The notes beneath the pieces are model-generated. The model searched no databases, was not told the origin of the DNA, and saw only the letters and a program-made list of their open reading frames with translations. The position numbers and the translations under genes were made by a program. Positions 62,077 to 64,000 of a DNA stretch of 64,000 nt are shown here, in pieces. Location: contig NZ_NWVL01000037.1 in assembly GCF_002382885.1 (NCBI RefSeq), positions 1-64,000 on the forward strand, read 5' to 3'. The stretch's first letter is position 1; each line of letters starts with the position of its first letter. This DNA comes from Streptomyces sp. WZ.A104 (GTDB lineage: Bacteria; Actinomycetota; Actinomycetes; Streptomycetales; Streptomycetaceae).

Positions 62077-63992
62077 CAGGACTTCCTGGCGGGGAGCACG
62101 GCGAAGCGGGCTCGGGCGTAGGCGAAGTCGAGGCCGCCGGTCACCGCGAACCGCGCGCTGTGCAGGTCCATGCCGCAGCCCTCGGGCACGGTGAACGCCA
62201 CCTCGACATCGGTGGTGCGGGCCGGAAGGCTCTCGGCGCGCTCGTACAGGCACAGGTCGTTGGCCTTGTCGAAGATCCGGGTGTAGAGCTGGACGGCCGG
62301 CACGACGCGCCGGGTCTGCTCCGGCACCCGCAGGTGCACCCGCAGTTCGACCCGCTCCCCCACGCGGACGCGGGGGGCCTTCGCGTAGGCCGTCAGCTCC
62401 GGTGCGCCGAGCCGGCTCGCCGAGAGCGGCCCGCAGACGAGGCAGGAGTGCGCGCGGTGCCGGTCGCCGCCCGCGCCGGCGCCCCCGAAGGTCTGCACCT
62501 CGGTGGGGCTCCCGCAGCGAGAGCAGTCGGGGCCCTGTGCGGTGCCGGTCAGCCTGAGGTCGTAGTAGCCGAGGTCGAAGGGGTCCACCGAGGCCCGGGC
62601 ATCCAGGAGCAGGCGCACCAGGGTCCGGTCGGTCTGGCCGAGCGAGAGCCGTACGAGCGCGACGCTGCGCAGCAGCGCCTCGCGCGAGGGCCCGGTGGGT
62701 CTCGACTGGGCCCACTTCAGGGCGTTGAGGGCGTGGCGCTCCAGGCTGTCGAGCCGACGGGTCACCCGGGCGGCCTCCTCGGCGTCCTCGGGGCGTCCGG
62801 AGAGCCAGGAGCCGAGAGCACGGCGCAGCCTGCCCGCGCGTTCGAGGCGGCGCAGCAGGCGCACGAGCCAGTCCTCGGCGGCAGCGAGGTCGTCGTCCGC
62901 CGCGGCCGGGGTCGCCGCGGGGCCGCCGGTCACCGTGATCCTGTCGGGGGCCGGTACGGGCCCGGAGTCGGTGGGGAGCGGGACGGTGCCCGGCTCGCCC
63001 GTCACCGTCAGGTGCGGATCGCCGTGCAGGACGAAGGCGTCCGGCTGTCCGAGTTCGGCGCAGACCTGGTTGAGGCGGGCCGTCAGCGCACCGAGCGGCT
63101 CACCGTGGGCGAGGCCGTCGCGCAGGGGCTCCACCACCGCGTCCGGCGCGATCAGCGGGCGGATCGGGGCGATCACCGCGCCCGCCCATCCGTCCACAAG
63201 ACCGAGCGCGACCGACACGTTCGAGGGGTACAGCTCACCCGCGACGTTGAAACCGTTGCAGCAGACGAAGGCCACGACCGGCGAGGCGATCTCGTCCGCT
63301 CCCACCACCAGGCGCCCGCCGGCCCGCTTGCAGCGACGGGGCTCCCTGCCGCACCCGAGGTCCGGGTGCTCGGGGAACTCGGCGTCATCGAGCACACCGC
63401 ACACCACCGCGCCGGGCAGTTTCGCGTGGCCGCCCTCGCCATGGGTGCGCAGCAGCTTGACCAGCGCCGGGCGCACCAGCTCGCGCACCAGCGTCGGCGG
63501 CGGGGCGGTGATGTTCTCGTCCGCGTGGTGCGAGGGGGCGTCGAAGCGGTCCAGGCCGCCCAGCGAAGCGCGGGGGGCGAGCAGCGCCTTGGCCACGGAG
63601 AAGGAGAGGCCCGCGGGGTCACGTCCGGTGAGCAGTCCGAGGGGGCGGCCCGCCTCGCGCGCGGCGGCGACGAGGCGCGCGAGCGCGCCGACGCGCATGG
63701 CCGCGGCGGTGCCGACGACGACGAGCGCGGGGCCCGGGCGCCGTGCCTCGCGCACGATGCCGTCGAGGCCGGTGTCCTCCAGGAGCACCGATCCGGTGGC
63801 CGAGGCGTAGAGCCGCGCCGGGGCCGACGCCTCGGCGCCCAGCGCCGCCACGACCCTGCCGGGCGCGGTGGCGGCGGGCCCGTCGTACTGCTCGTCGAGG
63901 ACACGGCGCCAGAGCGCGGCCCTGCGCGCCTCGCGCGGCAGGAGGACCGGGAGCGGTCCGCCCGCCGGGCCGGCCGCCGCGGCCTCGTACAC
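62076..63992 (-). CDS. Multidomain protein with CHAT-like region, zinc ribbon and beta-sandwich tail (5' end outside window)
   Basis: At least 638 residues; the frame is open to the window edge, so the N-terminus may be missing. Residues about 200-300 resemble a caspase-like CHAT/C25 fold (LPGAVVCGVLD, then VAFVCCNGFNVAGELYPSNVSVALGLVDGWAGAVIAPIRPL with a possible catalytic Cys). A zinc ribbon with two CxxC pairs (CSRCGSP...HSCLVCGP) lies near 520-560. The last 100 residues look like an immunoglobulin-like Wzt-type sandwich (VRVGERVELRVHLRVPEQTR). No known antibiotic-pathway protein fits. Function unknown; it is the first visible gene of the operon ending at 56886. Confidence 0.6.
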   Translation of the reverse strand: MYEAAAAGPAGGPLPVLLPREARRAALWRRVLDEQYDGPAATAPGRVVAALGAEASAPARLYASATGSVLLEDTGLDGIVREARRPGPALVVVGTAAAMRVGALARLVAAAREAGRPLGLLTGRDPAGLSFSVAKALLAPRASLGGLDRFDAPSHHADENITAPPPTLVRELVRPALVKLLRTHGEGGHAKLPGAVVCGVLDDAEFPEHPDLGCGREPRRCKRAGGRLVVGADEIASPVVAFVCCNGFNVAGELYPSNVSVALGLVDGWAGAVIAPIRPLIAPDAVVEPLRDGLAHGEPLGALTARLNQVCAELGQPDAFVLHGDPHLTVTGEPGTVPLPTDSGPVPAPDRITVTGGPAATPAAADDDLAAAEDWLVRLLRRLERAGRLRRALGSWLSGRPEDAEEAARVTRRLDSLERHALNALKWAQSRPTGPSREALLRSVALVRLSLGQTDRTLVRLLLDARASVDPFDLGYYDLRLTGTAQGPDCSRCGSPTEVQTFGGAGAGGDRHRAHSCLVCGPLSASRLGAPELTAYAKAPRVRVGERVELRVHLRVPEQTRRVVPAVQLYTRIFDKANDLCLYERAESLPARTTDVEVAFTVPEGCGMDLHSARFAVTGGLDFAYARARFAVLPARKS

Positions 63993-64000
63993 GTGCGGCT

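Overview
The window is high-GC actinobacterial DNA and almost certainly comes from a Streptomyces chromosome. Codon use is GC-rich at third positions, GTG and TTG starts are common, and the families are typical of the genus: XRE/DUF5753 plus DUF397 plus a small anti-sigma-type ATPase, a SigE-family sigma factor, streptogrisin C, YtrA-type GntR with an ABC transporter, and DesBCD. No tRNA, rRNA or CRISPR array was seen.

Positions 1-30811 are mostly genus-typical accessory and housekeeping genes. They include a PadR-controlled drug-efflux ABC pair (158-2675) with three matching operator palindromes, and an IS5-type insertion sequence (2847-4052) carrying a small passenger gene and abutting an aldehyde dehydrogenase whose catalytic Cys reads as Ser. 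Next come the XRE/ATPase/DUF397 set, a lipoprotein, a FUSC membrane protein, a DUF2786 protein divergent from a polymerase-I-like enzyme, and a sigma factor with a probable membrane partner. Two secreted enzymes share a C-terminal carbohydrate-binding module: an intradiol dioxygenase and streptogrisin C. The rest of this part holds an ABC/GntR operon, a membrane Ser/Thr kinase, an MFS/LysR pair, an MmyB-type regulator facing an oxidoreductase across a perfect 21-bp inverted repeat, and a long-chain acyl-CoA ligase.

Positions 30934-63992, and beyond the right edge, look like one large biosynthetic gene cluster arranged as alternating, tightly coupled operons (many 4-bp ATGA/GTGA overlaps). Its left part is a hydroxamate siderophore unit: desB-, desC- and desD-like genes face a fusion of a penicillin-acylase-type hydrolase with a second siderophore-type acetyltransferase, and a DmdR/IdeR-like iron box lies between them. 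The middle has an AMP ligase, an ABC exporter and a carrier-protein set (AMP ligase, ACP, fold-type-III PLP decarboxylase, acyl-CoA dehydrogenase), followed by a KAS III-like enzyme, a second ACP and a SurE phosphatase. The right part carries homologues of the octosyl-acid nucleoside pathway of nikkomycin and polyoxin: a MurA-like enolpyruvyl transferase (NikO type), a radical SAM enzyme (NikJ/PolH type), a tyrosine-phosphatase-fold phosphatase (NikL type), an aminotransferase (NikK type), an ATP-grasp ligase (NikS type) and a 2-oxoglutarate dioxygenase. Around them are a kinase, an aldo/keto reductase, a free-standing condensation enzyme, a third ACP, another acyl-CoA dehydrogenase and two alpha/beta hydrolases.

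My main inference is that this is an undescribed cluster for a siderophore-nucleoside conjugate (a sideromycin), or at least a new high-carbon-sugar peptidyl nucleoside made beside a dedicated siderophore. Family assignments come from recognising motifs by reading; no database search was run. No pathway-specific regulator lies within 30934-63992.
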